Source: an uncultured Opitutales bacterium (lineage in GTDB: Bacteria; Verrucomicrobiota; Verrucomicrobiia; Opitutales; Intestinicryptomonadaceae). Taken from it: a stretch of 61,785 nucleotides of DNA. The notes beneath the pieces were generated by a model. The model had not been told where the DNA came from, did no database searches, and saw nothing but the letters and a program-made list of their open reading frames with translations. The stretch is taken from assembly GCA_944389885.1 (NCBI GenBank), contig CALXNZ010000014.1, positions 1 to 61,785 of the forward strand. The letters run 5' to 3'. This document shows, one piece after another, positions 16,527-26,141 of this stretch (position 1 is the first letter of the stretch; the number at the start of each line of letters is the position of its first letter). The translations under genes and the position numbers were made by a program.

Positions 16527-17615
16527 CTAAAATTCTATTTTCTTAAATTCGTATCCTTGTTTTTTCAAGTCGCCATATAAGCGTACTCCGAGAAAATGCC
16601 CGAAAATTTCGTCGGTTTTTGAGGCGATGTCAACGTCGGAAAATTCCTCGGGATAAATTATAGAGCCTATGTAGTAGGCGTTTGCTATTGCCATTTCGGT
16701 GTTTGTGGCTCCAAATCTAAACGCAACGTTTGAATAAACCCTGTTTTTGCGCACAGCTGTCAGCATCTTGAATATTTCTGGGCGCTTTGAGTAGAGCTCA
16801 TATATTAGCCGCATGTTATTTATTTCAAGAAATATATATTGCGGGTCCCACTTCAGTATTTGTTCTATATCAACGTCGAATGCCCCGTCGCGTCCAAGTT
16901 CATCGACAACGTTTTTCACTGCTGCGGCTTCAAAAGGCGGGTATTTGCCTTCTGTACCTTCAAATCCATGTGCGCCCTTAAATGATATTCCTCCGACGTA
17001 TGCGGTCGGTCTATCTGAATCCTTCACATTCGCTATTCTGCGCTTTAGGTCTCGCTCGAGCGATTTTATATATTCAGACAATTCTTTGCACGATTTTTGC
17101 TTCCCGAGAGTTTCTCCCACAATCGTCAGAGCTGTATGGACATCGTCCCCGAACATTCCCTCGGGTATGGGTATGCAAACTACGGGTATGTTCATTCTTT
17201 TCTGCATCGCGGAGGCTATAGATGGCGGATTTGTGGTTATTATAACATCGGGATTTAACGCCAGTATTGATTCCTCGTTGGGAACTCCGTTTCTGCCTAT
17301 TATTGGAAGCTTGGAAAATACTTCGCGGTTTGCGTAGCTAAAGCATTTCGACGGCGGGCATTTACCCTCGCCGTCCTCAACGCCGACTATTTTGTCGATT
17401 CCTCCGGCATATACCGCATAACGCAGGGCTCCGGCTCCGACGCACACAGCCCTTTCAACCTCGCGAGGAATATTGACAATCCTTCCGGCCGCGTCTTTTA
17501 TGGTCCGCCCGTCTGATCTGCGCTGCCTTAGCCCTTCGTCGTTCCTGCTGCACGCAGATGCCGCAAGAAATATAAACAATAGAAATGTTAGAGAAAATTT
17601 TAGATGTTTTCGCAT
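16527..17615 (-). CDS. Periplasmic substrate-binding lipoprotein of FecB/BtuF type
   Basis: 362-aa binding protein. The frame runs upstream to 17732, but that extension overlaps fmdE-like coding sequence; ATG 17615 begins a lipoprotein signal (MRKHLKF... with LAASAC, lipobox Cys near residue 21) and is 1 nt past the upstream stop. The body is a class III binding protein: TIKDAAGRIVNIPREVERAV, then LNPDVIITT. The block GISFKGAHGFEGTEGKYPPF resembles binding proteins found in anaerobes beside FmdE-like genes. Ligand unknown. Confidence 0.88.
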   Translation of the reverse strand: MRKHLKFSLTFLLFIFLAASACSRNDEGLRQRRSDGRTIKDAAGRIVNIPREVERAVCVGAGALRYAVYAGGIDKIVGVEDGEGKCPPSKCFSYANREVFSKLPIIGRNGVPNEESILALNPDVIITTNPPSIASAMQKRMNIPVVCIPIPEGMFGDDVHTALTIVGETLGKQKSCKELSEYIKSLERDLKRRIANVKDSDRPTAYVGGISFKGAHGFEGTEGKYPPFEAAAVKNVVDELGRDGAFDVDIEQILKWDPQYIFLEINNMRLIYELYSKRPEIFKMLTAVRKNRVYSNVAFRFGATNTEMAIANAYYIGSIIYPEEFSDVDIASKTDEIFGHFLGVRLYGDLKKQGYEFKKIEF

Positions 17616-17616
17616 A

Positions 17617-18180
17617 TTAAATATTCTCCGAATCTCGTAATATGCGGTAGCATTCCGCGCATACAAGTTTGCCGCCATATAGGCGGATGCAGCTTTCGGC
17701 AGAGTATTCAAGGCAACGTTCGCATCTGGCATTCCGAAATATCTTAGCCCTGCGCGGAACGGCTATGTTAGGTTCCGAATACTTGAAAAGCGAGCGGATA
17801 GGCGTAGCTAAAATTATATTTTTGCGCTCTTCTTTAGGGGTTGAATCAAAATTTACATTGAGGCATATTCTCAAGGATTTTTGTGATTCCCTGTCGAAGA
17901 AAGAAAATGCCTGTTTGCCTACATTGTTTACAAACAGGGTGCCGCTGCCCAAAGTGCATCCCAGAATTGATTGGATAGCGTCTATGCTGCACGAGTCGTT
18001 TTCGGCTACGCATACAATCTTTTCTTTTAAAGTTGAGTTTGGAACTTGCGAATCCGACAAATTTAAATTCCAGAATTCCGCGAGAGCTTCGCATGCCTTT
18101 ACGCCTATCGCCAATCCTCCGCAAACATGCCCGTGGAAAGCGGACGCTTTTTCCATCAGTTTTTCTGTTGTATTTGTCAT
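17617..18180 (-). CDS. FmdE-family protein with C-terminal zinc ribbon
   Basis: 187-aa protein related to subunit E of formylmethanofuran dehydrogenase loci. The N-terminal signature is FHGHVCGGLAIGVKA (family FHGHxCPG; the Pro is Gly here), followed by CSIDAIQSILGCTLGSGTL, with conserved cysteines suggesting metal binding. The C-terminal ~45 residues form a four-Cys zinc ribbon (CERC ... CAEC). Bacteria lack the methanogenesis enzyme, so another role connected to metal uptake is likely; the adjacent FecBCD-type importer supports this. ATGA overlap with the upstream methyltransferase gene, 1 nt to the binding protein gene. Confidence 0.85.
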   Translation of the reverse strand: MTNTTEKLMEKASAFHGHVCGGLAIGVKACEALAEFWNLNLSDSQVPNSTLKEKIVCVAENDSCSIDAIQSILGCTLGSGTLFVNNVGKQAFSFFDRESQKSLRICLNVNFDSTPKEERKNIILATPIRSLFKYSEPNIAVPRRAKIFRNARCERCLEYSAESCIRLYGGKLVCAECYRILRDSENI

Positions 18181-18995
18181 GGCAAAATATTTTCCCTATT
18201 TTTGCTCCATATTAAAGTAAATGTTAAAGTAGATACGGCATTTTCTATCTTCCCAAATTTTGCAAGGCTATCTATTGCCTTTTTAATTTCGCGCTTTTCC
18301 GATTCGGACAGTATTTCGTCCATGGAAAGGCGCGATACGTAAAAGCCAAATGCGTATTCAGTGTCGAATTCGTCGATGCGGTTCTCTCTCCTATATTCTA
18401 TGCCCGGCAACAAATCCAGCTCCCTAAGCTTCTTGAAGGCGTATTCAAAAGTGTTTTTCATGTCAAACTTTTGAGGTTTGTTCAGGACATCGTTTCTCAA
18501 AAAGTCCAATACGAAGTCCTGCCTATATAAAGGTGCAGTGCATATGCCCCAATTTCTTCCCGCCGACAACATCTTGTCGAAATCCTCAGGAGACCGTATT
18601 GCGGCGGTCATATTTGCAAAGACCAAGTCGAATTTATTATGCCAACCAATATCGGATATAGAGAGATTGTGCCAATCGGTTAATTTAAAGTCGATATTTG
18701 TTCGCTTATTCTTAAGAGAAGCGGCTTCGGCGCATGCCAGCATTTCAGAAGATATGTCTGTGGCAGTAAGTTTCTTGCATTTTGAGGATAGCGCGACGGA
18801 GTATCTGCCCGCGCCGCAACCTATATCGAGGACAGTTGAGTCCTTTGAGAGCATCGAATATTTTGATATTCTGCGCAAAAGCCGGTCGCTTTTCCACGAT
18901 GGTACAGGGCGGAGGGCAAAACGTTCGGCTTGTGAATCCCAGAAGCTTCTGGCGGACGCCGATGTGGCCTTGATTTCTTCTATATTATCGGACAT
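18177..18995 (-). CDS. Class I SAM-dependent methyltransferase
   Basis: 272-aa methyltransferase. The SAM-binding motif I is VLDIGCGAGRYSVAL, followed by ATDISSEML and a DLVFANMTAAI post-motif. The C-terminal half (residues ~150-272) is a cap-like extension. First gene of the FmdE/FecBCD operon and coupled to fmdE by a 4-nt overlap. A methyltransferase at this position suggests modification of a small molecule or metallophore; the substrate cannot be read from the sequence. Confidence 0.85.
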   Translation of the reverse strand: MSDNIEEIKATSASARSFWDSQAERFALRPVPSWKSDRLLRRISKYSMLSKDSTVLDIGCGAGRYSVALSSKCKKLTATDISSEMLACAEAASLKNKRTNIDFKLTDWHNLSISDIGWHNKFDLVFANMTAAIRSPEDFDKMLSAGRNWGICTAPLYRQDFVLDFLRNDVLNKPQKFDMKNTFEYAFKKLRELDLLPGIEYRRENRIDEFDTEYAFGFYVSRLSMDEILSESEKREIKKAIDSLAKFGKIENAVSTLTFTLIWSKNRENILP

Positions 18996-19064
18996 CTTTA
19001 TGTTTTATCGTTGAAACTAAAAATTTTGCTATTTGCACTGCCGCGTTGATTGCTTTTTAACGCG

Positions 19065-20561
19065 CTACTTGTTTACACTGTTGTCGAGCCATTTTTGCCA
19101 CGTGCCGGCCTCTTTTGCAGCCGTCCATGGAACTTTATTCAACCATGAAGTGTCGCGGCCGAGTGCGCGGAAGTCTCCGTCTTTTTCAAGCTCGTTTTGC
19201 AGGCGTTTTTTTAATTCGTCTGCAATATTTGCATATTTTGGATTCGATATTAGATTGTCGAGGCATTCCGGGTCGTTCTCAATGTCAAAAAGCTGGTATT
19301 CGGGGCGTTTCCCAAAACTCCAGTTATAGTATTTGTCGAAATTTGAAAGGAGTAAAGTTTTTGTAGGGCCGTTATCGCAATTCCTAAAGGAAGTCTCGGG
19401 CGTCCCGACGGGCCATGATTCGGGTTCGTAGTTGTGCACAAGCAAAAACTTTTCGGTTCTTATCGCGCACACGGGGTATCCCGCGTTGTTGGGGCGCCCT
19501 AAATCGTGGCGTTCCTTGCCAACAAGCATAAATTGATCGGACGGAGATTCCGGATTTTCCTCCTTTAGCAAGGAGAGAAAACTTTTGCCTGTCATCTGGG
19601 GGTGTTTTTCTACCCCGGCCAACTCAAGGAAGGTAGGCGCGAAATCCCTCACGTTTACAAACGTGTTTTCTGTGCGCGGCTTGGGAATATTTTTGCCCCA
19701 GCGTATGGCTAAAGGCACGTTGTAGCCATGTTCGTAAATCTGCCCTTTCACTCTGGGGAAAGGCATGCCGTGGTCGGAAGTATAAACTATCAAAGTGTTG
19801 TCAAGCTCGCCAATGTCTTTGAGATAATCGAGAACCTTTTTTACATGGGAATCCATGTATTCGGCTTCGTATGCGTAGTCGAGCATATCTCCGCGGACGA
19901 TGTCGTGATTTGGATAATATTTTGGAACCTCTACACTCTTTAAAGATTTCCCGCTGCGTTCCCCAACTCCGTCCTCGTAAGGCCTGTGCGGCTCAAAGAA
20001 ACCAATCCAGAAACAGAACGGCTTCCCCTTGGGGCGGTTCTTCATAAAGTGTTCGATAAAATTGCGGGAATAATCGTTTGTATGAATGTATTTTGCGGGG
20101 GCTGTTGTCTTGAACTTATTATAAGCCTTCCCGGCGGGGTTGTTTTTGCGGCCGGCCGATTTATAGTCACCCGGCCCCCAGCCTTTGCCGGTATAGCCGA
20201 CATAATATCCGTTTTCTTCAAGAATGTCGGGATATGTCACAAACTCTTTTGGCCACGGGCCGAAATGTTGAATGCCCTCCTTTAACTGCCAAGTATTTCG
20301 TCCGGTGGTTATACTTGCCCTACAAGGCGCGCATTTGGGGTTTGATGTAAAGCAATTATTAAACAAAATTCCCTCCGAAGCGACTCTATCGAAAGTGGGC
20401 ATATTAATCCAGCCGCCTGTTCCATAGGATTTTGCGTGCTTACCCCAATCGTCGGCTATTATGAAGAGAATATTGTTTCTTTTAGTCTGGTTATCCTTAG
20501 CTTGAGCGCAAAGCGCAAATGGTATGGCAAAGAAAACAATAAATAAATAAGACAATTTCAT
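19065..20561 (-). CDS. Secreted sulfatase (S1 family), heparan/N-sulfatase-like
   Basis: 498-aa exported sulfatase. Signal peptide ~1-20 (IPFALCAQA). Metal site IIADDWG (Asp37, Asp38). The formylglycine signature is CAPCR at 77-81, embedded in CAPCRASITTGRNTW, so Cys77 must be converted by an anaerobic maturase not seen in this window. Later YTSDHGMPFPRVKGQ carries further metal ligands. The sequence layout resembles N-sulfoglucosamine sulfohydrolase-type enzymes; exact specificity is not provable. Divergently transcribed from a second sulfatase with 70 nt between the starts. Confidence 0.93.
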   Translation of the reverse strand: MKLSYLFIVFFAIPFALCAQAKDNQTKRNNILFIIADDWGKHAKSYGTGGWINMPTFDRVASEGILFNNCFTSNPKCAPCRASITTGRNTWQLKEGIQHFGPWPKEFVTYPDILEENGYYVGYTGKGWGPGDYKSAGRKNNPAGKAYNKFKTTAPAKYIHTNDYSRNFIEHFMKNRPKGKPFCFWIGFFEPHRPYEDGVGERSGKSLKSVEVPKYYPNHDIVRGDMLDYAYEAEYMDSHVKKVLDYLKDIGELDNTLIVYTSDHGMPFPRVKGQIYEHGYNVPLAIRWGKNIPKPRTENTFVNVRDFAPTFLELAGVEKHPQMTGKSFLSLLKEENPESPSDQFMLVGKERHDLGRPNNAGYPVCAIRTEKFLLVHNYEPESWPVGTPETSFRNCDNGPTKTLLLSNFDKYYNWSFGKRPEYQLFDIENDPECLDNLISNPKYANIADELKKRLQNELEKDGDFRALGRDTSWLNKVPWTAAKEAGTWQKWLDNSVNK

Positions 20562-20631
20562 GATGCGCCTCCGCTCAGATTTGACAGGTTTAACTCTTGA
20601 CCGAATTACCCATTTCTGGCAAGTTAAAACT

Positions 20632-22179
20632 ATGTTCCGCGCTTTCCTCTCTCTGCAAATTCTCTTTTGCTTTCAAATGCTTATGGCGGATCGTCCCAAC
20701 ATTCTCTACATAATGACGGACGATCATAGTTATCAGACTTACGCCGCGTACGGCGGCCCCCTTAAAGACATTGTCAAAACGCCAAACCTCGACAGCATTG
20801 CCAACGAAGGCATGCGTTTCGACAGATGTTATGTCACAAACTCCCTGTGCGGCCCATCGAGAGCCACAATTCTGACAGGCAAACATAGCCATGCAAACGG
20901 CTTTTACGCAAATTCTCGAGGACAGGTGTTCGACGGTAGCCAGACGACATTCCCAAAGGTTTTGCAGGCAAACGGCTATCAGACGGCATTGGTCGGGAAA
21001 TGGCATCTTGTGAGCCACCCAACTGGATTCGATTTTTGGGAGATACAGCAGGGACAGGGCCTTTATTACAATCCCATATTCATAGGCATGGACGGCAAAA
21101 AATTTCGCAGGCAGGGATACAATTCAGATTTAGTTGTCGATAGGGCCTTGTGGTGGTTGAAGAAAAAGAGGGATCCTTCAAAACCATTTATGCTTATGGT
21201 CCATTTTAAGGGCGTACATTCGGAATGGCATCCGGCCCTGAGGCACGCAAATATGTACGACAATGTAAAATTTCCCCTACCCGAGACCTTCTATGACGAC
21301 TATAAAACGCGTGGATCGGCCGCGCGCAATCAAGAAATGACAATAGCCAAACATATGGAGGATTACCGCCTTATACTCGACGCTCCTCCAAATTCTATGT
21401 CGCCCGAAGAAAAACAAATTTGGCGCGAGAAATTCGCGGAAAAGGACGCAAAATTTCTGGAGGGAAATCCGTCGGGAAAAGAGCTTATTGAACGCAAATA
21501 TCAACGCTATATGCAGAATTATTGCGCTACTCTTGCAGGCGTTGACGAAAACGTAGGCAGATTGTTGGACTTTCTAAAACAAAATGGCTTAGACGAAAAT
21601 ACCGTTGTAATTTACACCTCCGACCAAGGCTTCTATATGGGGGAGCACGGCTGGTTCGACAAGCGCTTCATGTATGAAGAAAGCTTTAGGACCCCTTTGG
21701 CCATACGTTGGAAAGGTGTCGTAAAGCCAAATTCAAAAACAGACGCCCTCGTTCAAAATCTCGATTTTGCGGAAACTATTCTTGATATAGCGGGTTGTCC
21801 AATACCCGAGGAAATGCAGGGAATAAGTTTTAAGGCTATTTTGCAGAGTGACGGGAAAGTTCCCTCAGATTGGAGAAAGTCGCTTTATTACCATTATTAC
21901 GAATGGCCCGCCATACATATGGTCATGCGACATGACGGCGTTATAATGGGCAGCGAAAAACTCTTGGAATTTTATCCGATAGGGGAGCGCGAATACTACG
22001 ACTTGTCCGACGACCCGAACGAGCTTAACAATCGCATATCCGATCCTTCCAAAGCTAAAAGGGGTGAAATTCTCTCGAAAGAATTAAAGCGCTTGCGCGA
22101 ATTTTACAAAGTCCCGGAAGCGGACAAATATGAACCCGAGCTCTTGAAATCCGCTCTTAAAGAGAAATACGGCAAGTAA
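20632..22179 (+). CDS. Secreted sulfatase (S1 family)
   Basis: 515-aa sulfatase. The frame opens at 20560, but ATG 20632 starts a clean signal peptide (MFRAFLSLQILFCFQ, cleavage near LMADR), so this start is chosen. Metal site IMTDDHS (Asp30-Asp31); formylglycine signature CGPSR at 73-77 within CGPSRATILTGKHSH; YTSDQGFYMGEHGWFDKR is the second metal/sulfate block. The C-terminal EREYYDLSDDPNELNN is typical of the S1 family. Divergent from the other sulfatase and followed 52 nt later by a secreted esterase, together a small sulfated-glycan locus. Confidence 0.95.
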   Translation: MFRAFLSLQILFCFQMLMADRPNILYIMTDDHSYQTYAAYGGPLKDIVKTPNLDSIANEGMRFDRCYVTNSLCGPSRATILTGKHSHANGFYANSRGQVFDGSQTTFPKVLQANGYQTALVGKWHLVSHPTGFDFWEIQQGQGLYYNPIFIGMDGKKFRRQGYNSDLVVDRALWWLKKKRDPSKPFMLMVHFKGVHSEWHPALRHANMYDNVKFPLPETFYDDYKTRGSAARNQEMTIAKHMEDYRLILDAPPNSMSPEEKQIWREKFAEKDAKFLEGNPSGKELIERKYQRYMQNYCATLAGVDENVGRLLDFLKQNGLDENTVVIYTSDQGFYMGEHGWFDKRFMYEESFRTPLAIRWKGVVKPNSKTDALVQNLDFAETILDIAGCPIPEEMQGISFKAILQSDGKVPSDWRKSLYYHYYEWPAIHMVMRHDGVIMGSEKLLEFYPIGEREYYDLSDDPNELNNRISDPSKAKRGEILSKELKRLREFYKVPEADKYEPELLKSALKEKYGK

Positions 22180-22231
22180 TATCGCTTTCGGAATATTTTC
22201 AAAATTCAGCGCATGAATTAAAAAATCCATT

Positions 22232-23965
22232 ATGAAAAATTTCTTGGCGGCTTTGTTTGCGGTTTGCGGCCTTTTCAATGCCTATGCGGCAAACGGGAAA
22301 GTCCTTGAGAAAGATATGTTTCCCCTCACGGAGGATTCTTCCGTAAAAGAGGGTGTGGCATACGGGGAATGGATTGAGACAAAATTCGCGGATTCTAAAA
22401 TCTTTCCCGGCACGGAGCGCAAAGTATGGGTTTATGTTCCCGCAGAATACGACGGCAAGAGCAAAGCCTGCGTAGTTGTATTGCAAGACGGCCCGCTATA
22501 CCATATCGGAAATGTCATTTCAAATCTCCTGTCGAAAAATGAAATTCCGATGATGATAGCTGTTGCGTCTTCTCCGGGCGTAGTTAAAGGCGTAAACGAT
22601 GCCGATTCTCCGCGTGCAAACCGAACGTTGGAATACGACACTCCGTCTCCGCGCTTTGCTGATTTTATCGTTTCCGAGTTGCTCCCGTTTGTCGAAACTC
22701 TTCGTACAAAAGACGGCAGGAACATAATTCTTTCCCACAGCGGGAACGATAGAATGATTACCGGTTTTAGCTCTGGAGCCGCGGCCGCATTTAACGCGGC
22801 ATGGGCGTGCCCATGGGAATTTTCACGCGTATTTACCGGAGCGGGATCTTTTACTGGTTTGCGTGGGTCTTTTGCAAACGCCACTTTGGTTCACAAAACC
22901 GAGCCCAAGCCTTTAAGGATTTTTCTCCAAAGTGGCTCGCGCGATATGTGGACCTGTTTTGGGGATTGGTGGAGCGCAAATCAATCTATGGTGAGGGCAT
23001 TGGAGTTTGCAGGCTACGATTTTAAATTTACATTCGGAGAGGCGAGCCATGCCCCATTTCAGGCAAATATGCTCACTCCGGAGGTAATGCGCTATTTGTG
23101 GAAAGATTGGCCGAATCCAATAAAAGCTTCGCAAAACAGCAGAAACCATGTTTTGAAAAGCGTATTGCTCAAAGGCGAGTCCTTCGTTAAAATCGCGGAA
23201 AATGCGGGGGGCTGCTGGCTTGTTATGGGAGGGGATTCTTCGCTCATATTGGCAAATGGAAAATCGGCAAAATTGCTCGCGGGAACCGACTATTCAAGCT
23301 TGTCGGCCGGTATAATCGCGAGGGGAAAAAACTCCGATTTAATCCTTCAGGACGGCGTTTTAAAGATAAGGCATAACCAGAAATTTTTTGAGGTTGCAAA
23401 AAATATAAAATACGCAAAAGCCATCGCTCTCAAGGCCGGGTATTTTTACGCGCTGCTGTCAAAGAATGGCGAGGAAAAAAGCTCTTTGGTTAAAATAACG
23501 CATACGGGCGACATCGCCGTATTGGACGGCAATGCGGTGTCCGACGGGGCTGTCGCGGTGTCGGCGAACGAGAACTGGCTCTATGTGTTTGATTCTGGCA
23601 CCAGAAGGGGATATAACTACAAAATTCTCGCAGATGGAGCCGTTGACTACAAGCAGGAGTTTTTCTTTTTGCATGTGCCGGATCAATATGATTCTACTCT
23701 TGCGGCTTCTGCGGTATGCGACGATGGGGGGCTCACATATGTGGCTACTTCAGCCGGCATTCAAATTTGCGATTACAATGGTAGATCTGCGGCTATTTTG
23801 GAATTGCCCGAAGGTGAGCGGCCTTTGATCTTGGCTTTTGGCGGCGAAAATATGTCGGAATTATACGTTCTGGGGGACAGGGGCAATATATTTAAGCGAA
23901 AGACAAAGGCAAGCGGAGCTTCCGCCTTTACAAAATTGCCGAAAATAAGGGTAGGGGCGGGATAA
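22232..23965 (+). CDS. Secreted CE1-like esterase fused to an SMP-30/gluconolactonase-type beta-propeller
   Basis: 577-aa exported protein. Signal peptide ~1-20. Residues ~60-300 are an alpha/beta hydrolase of the Fes/CE1 type: oxyanion region VVVLQDGPLY, nucleophile Ser180 in GFSSG, acid in LQSGSRDMW, and His in GEASHAPF. Residues ~320-577 consist of repeated beta strands (WLVMGGDSSLILANG, NSDLILQDGVLKI, YVFDSGTRRGYNY, LTYVATSAGIQICDY), consistent with an SMP-30-like propeller. Such fusions are common in Planctomycetes and Verrucomicrobia. Probable job: removing ester groups (acetyl, feruloyl or sugar lactone chemistry) from glycans attacked by the neighbouring sulfatases. Confidence 0.82.
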   Translation: MKNFLAALFAVCGLFNAYAANGKVLEKDMFPLTEDSSVKEGVAYGEWIETKFADSKIFPGTERKVWVYVPAEYDGKSKACVVVLQDGPLYHIGNVISNLLSKNEIPMMIAVASSPGVVKGVNDADSPRANRTLEYDTPSPRFADFIVSELLPFVETLRTKDGRNIILSHSGNDRMITGFSSGAAAAFNAAWACPWEFSRVFTGAGSFTGLRGSFANATLVHKTEPKPLRIFLQSGSRDMWTCFGDWWSANQSMVRALEFAGYDFKFTFGEASHAPFQANMLTPEVMRYLWKDWPNPIKASQNSRNHVLKSVLLKGESFVKIAENAGGCWLVMGGDSSLILANGKSAKLLAGTDYSSLSAGIIARGKNSDLILQDGVLKIRHNQKFFEVAKNIKYAKAIALKAGYFYALLSKNGEEKSSLVKITHTGDIAVLDGNAVSDGAVAVSANENWLYVFDSGTRRGYNYKILADGAVDYKQEFFFLHVPDQYDSTLAASAVCDDGGLTYVATSAGIQICDYNGRSAAILELPEGERPLILAFGGENMSELYVLGDRGNIFKRKTKASGASAFTKLPKIRVGAG

Positions 23966-24047
23966 TATCGAAAAACCTTTACTGAACTGGAATAGCCGCT
24001 CTTTATAATTTACCCGACGCCGGGCGCGCTCGCATATTTAAATAGGG

Positions 24048-26141
24048 CTATTTTTTGTCTCCAGTAAAATAGGCGCGCACGTTTAGGTATTGGTTTGCGT
24101 TTAAGGGGTCTGTTTCTATTGCCTTATCGATGGCTTTTATGGCTTCATCGGTCTTGCCCATTCTAAAGAGGGCAACAGAGAGATTGTACCATGCCCTTGA
24201 AAACTTAGGATCGAGCTTTATCGTGGATTCAAGTTCTTTTACGGTATTTTCCATATCCCCAAGCTCTCCGTACATGAGGGCGAGCGCGTATGCTATTTCT
24301 GCCGATTCTGGATAACGCATGCGGGAGTCTTTTAGAAAGTTAGCGGCTTCCTCGGAGAATCCCGCTTTGAATACCATTATTGCAATCTCTCGTTCGAGGG
24401 CGGGATTGCCGGATTCGAGTCTTAAAGCCGATTTCGCAAGATCTGCGGCCTCGCGAAAACGTCCTTCTCTAAGGGCAAAGTCTGCGCGTTTTAAGAGTCC
24501 GAGAGGCCTGTCGGAATTAAAATCGAGATATTCTGCGAGCTCGGAATATTGTATAGATTTTGTGTCGAGATTGCCGCCGAGTGCGAATGCGGAGTCTATG
24601 CGAACTAATTTAGAAGGGTCGGAGAGCGATTTCCCCAAAATCTCGAGACTGTCCGGAAGGGGAGAGATAGCCATTATTGCCGCAGAACGCACAAGCGGGC
24701 TTGTTGATTCTGCCATTTTTAGGATTTTCTCCTTTACGCTGTTATCGGCAATCCATGGGCTTAAAAGAGATATCAGTGTGGCTTGCCAAGCGTAATTTTC
24801 CTCCAACTCCAACAAGCGCATCAGCTCAGATTTCAAAGCGGGACTCGCCTCTCCCGAATGGGCTTTGTAAACCGCTATAGAGCGGGCGCGCTTCCTAAGA
24901 AAGCGCGGAGTGCCGTAATTCTTCTCAAAGCTTTCTATGAGCCAGTCCAAATCCCTTTCCGGCTTGTCGGAGTCTATCTTTTGGTGGCATTGAGAGCAGG
25001 CATTTGGTATGCCTATTTCCCGCGTTAATACGGGATCCGGAGACGTAAATCCGTGGTCGAATCTTTCATCGCGGCCCATATAAGTCGTTTTGGGCATATG
25101 GCAGTTTACGCATAAATTTCCGGAGTTATCTCCGTGAAATGAGTGTTCGTTTGGGACTATGGTGGGGGCGCCCTTAAAGTTCTTTGCGGCTGGAGCGTGG
25201 CACATTAGACACAACTCGTTGTTGGCGGCCGGACGGGGGGTCTTTAGCGAATGGGGATCGTGGCAGTCAGTGCATGTGAGGCCGGCGATGTACTGGCGGC
25301 ACATCATAAACGACGAAAATACAAAATCCTCCTCCTTTACCTTACCGTCGGCATAATATGCGCCGCTTATCGTTGGCAGGGCCGGGCGGAATGAGTTAAA
25401 GTAGTCGTCGCCGACTTTGAATTTGTCGGCGTCAAGCTGTTCGCGTCTGCTGTGGCATGACGCACACGATTGCATTCTCATCTCTTTGGTAGGCCGCTTT
25501 GAGAGTATTGGAAGATTTGGTTGTTTGCAATCCTTCGGCAGGGCTTGATGGCATTGCAGGCAGCTTATGCCTTGCATTGCAAATTTGCTCTCATAAGAGT
25601 CGCCTTTTGCATCGTAATTCTTATAGAAGCCCGTCATATGGCAATAGGCGCAATTGGAGTTCCAGTTCATTCCCTTCGCCAACCAATGCCCCCATTCTCC
25701 CTCGAGGCGTTTTTCATCGCCGAACACGTTAAACAATTCGTCGCTTTTGGGATCGTATGCTATGGGGAAAACTTGAAATGCGCCGCGCTCCCTCTCCACA
25801 ATATATTGGACAAGAGGTTCTACTCCAAGAGCCATTACGGCAGTGTAGATTTTTTTTGATGCGGTATTTTTGTCTTCTACGGATATAATGAAAGAGCCTT
25901 CGGATTTGTAAAATTCGTATTTTTGCAGACCTTGCGCATAGGTTCTTCCGTCAAACGGCTTGGAATCTTTGGCGTCGGACAAATAACGGTTCGCGTAGGT
26001 ATGGTGCAGGGCTTTTGGCGAATTTAGGCACAACATTGTCTCATGCGCATGACATTCGGCGCAATTCATTGCGATTGATTTCGCATGCAGTGTTGGCGGT
26101 ATGAATGCCGCAATCAAAAAGCTTGAAATATAAAGGCGCAT
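24048..26141 (-). CDS. Secreted octaheme cytochrome c with HEAT-like and TPR repeats
   Basis: 697-aa exported protein. Signal peptide ~1-20. Eight CXXCH heme motifs occupy the first ~390 residues: CAECH, CAYCH, CLQCH, CASCH, CTDCH, CLMCH, CVNCH and CSQCH. The arrangement resembles the cytochrome c554/multiheme Cytochrome_C7-like group. Residues ~440-540 show HEAT-like helical repeats (SPLVRSAAIMAISPL, SKLVRIDSAFALGG); residues ~560-690 contain TPRs (AEIAYALALMYGELGDMENTVKELE, SRAWYNLSVALFRMGKTDEAIK). Periplasmic electron transfer with a protein docking platform is likely. Maturation genes are not in this window. Convergent with the esterase, 82 nt between ends. Confidence 0.9.
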   Translation of the reverse strand: MRLYISSFLIAAFIPPTLHAKSIAMNCAECHAHETMLCLNSPKALHHTYANRYLSDAKDSKPFDGRTYAQGLQKYEFYKSEGSFIISVEDKNTASKKIYTAVMALGVEPLVQYIVERERGAFQVFPIAYDPKSDELFNVFGDEKRLEGEWGHWLAKGMNWNSNCAYCHMTGFYKNYDAKGDSYESKFAMQGISCLQCHQALPKDCKQPNLPILSKRPTKEMRMQSCASCHSRREQLDADKFKVGDDYFNSFRPALPTISGAYYADGKVKEEDFVFSSFMMCRQYIAGLTCTDCHDPHSLKTPRPAANNELCLMCHAPAAKNFKGAPTIVPNEHSFHGDNSGNLCVNCHMPKTTYMGRDERFDHGFTSPDPVLTREIGIPNACSQCHQKIDSDKPERDLDWLIESFEKNYGTPRFLRKRARSIAVYKAHSGEASPALKSELMRLLELEENYAWQATLISLLSPWIADNSVKEKILKMAESTSPLVRSAAIMAISPLPDSLEILGKSLSDPSKLVRIDSAFALGGNLDTKSIQYSELAEYLDFNSDRPLGLLKRADFALREGRFREAADLAKSALRLESGNPALEREIAIMVFKAGFSEEAANFLKDSRMRYPESAEIAYALALMYGELGDMENTVKELESTIKLDPKFSRAWYNLSVALFRMGKTDEAIKAIDKAIETDPLNANQYLNVRAYFTGDKK

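Noticed and set aside
17616-17732. Upstream extension of the binding-protein gene (39 extra residues)
   Set aside because: It overlaps fmdE-like coding sequence and would bury the lipoprotein signal peptide.
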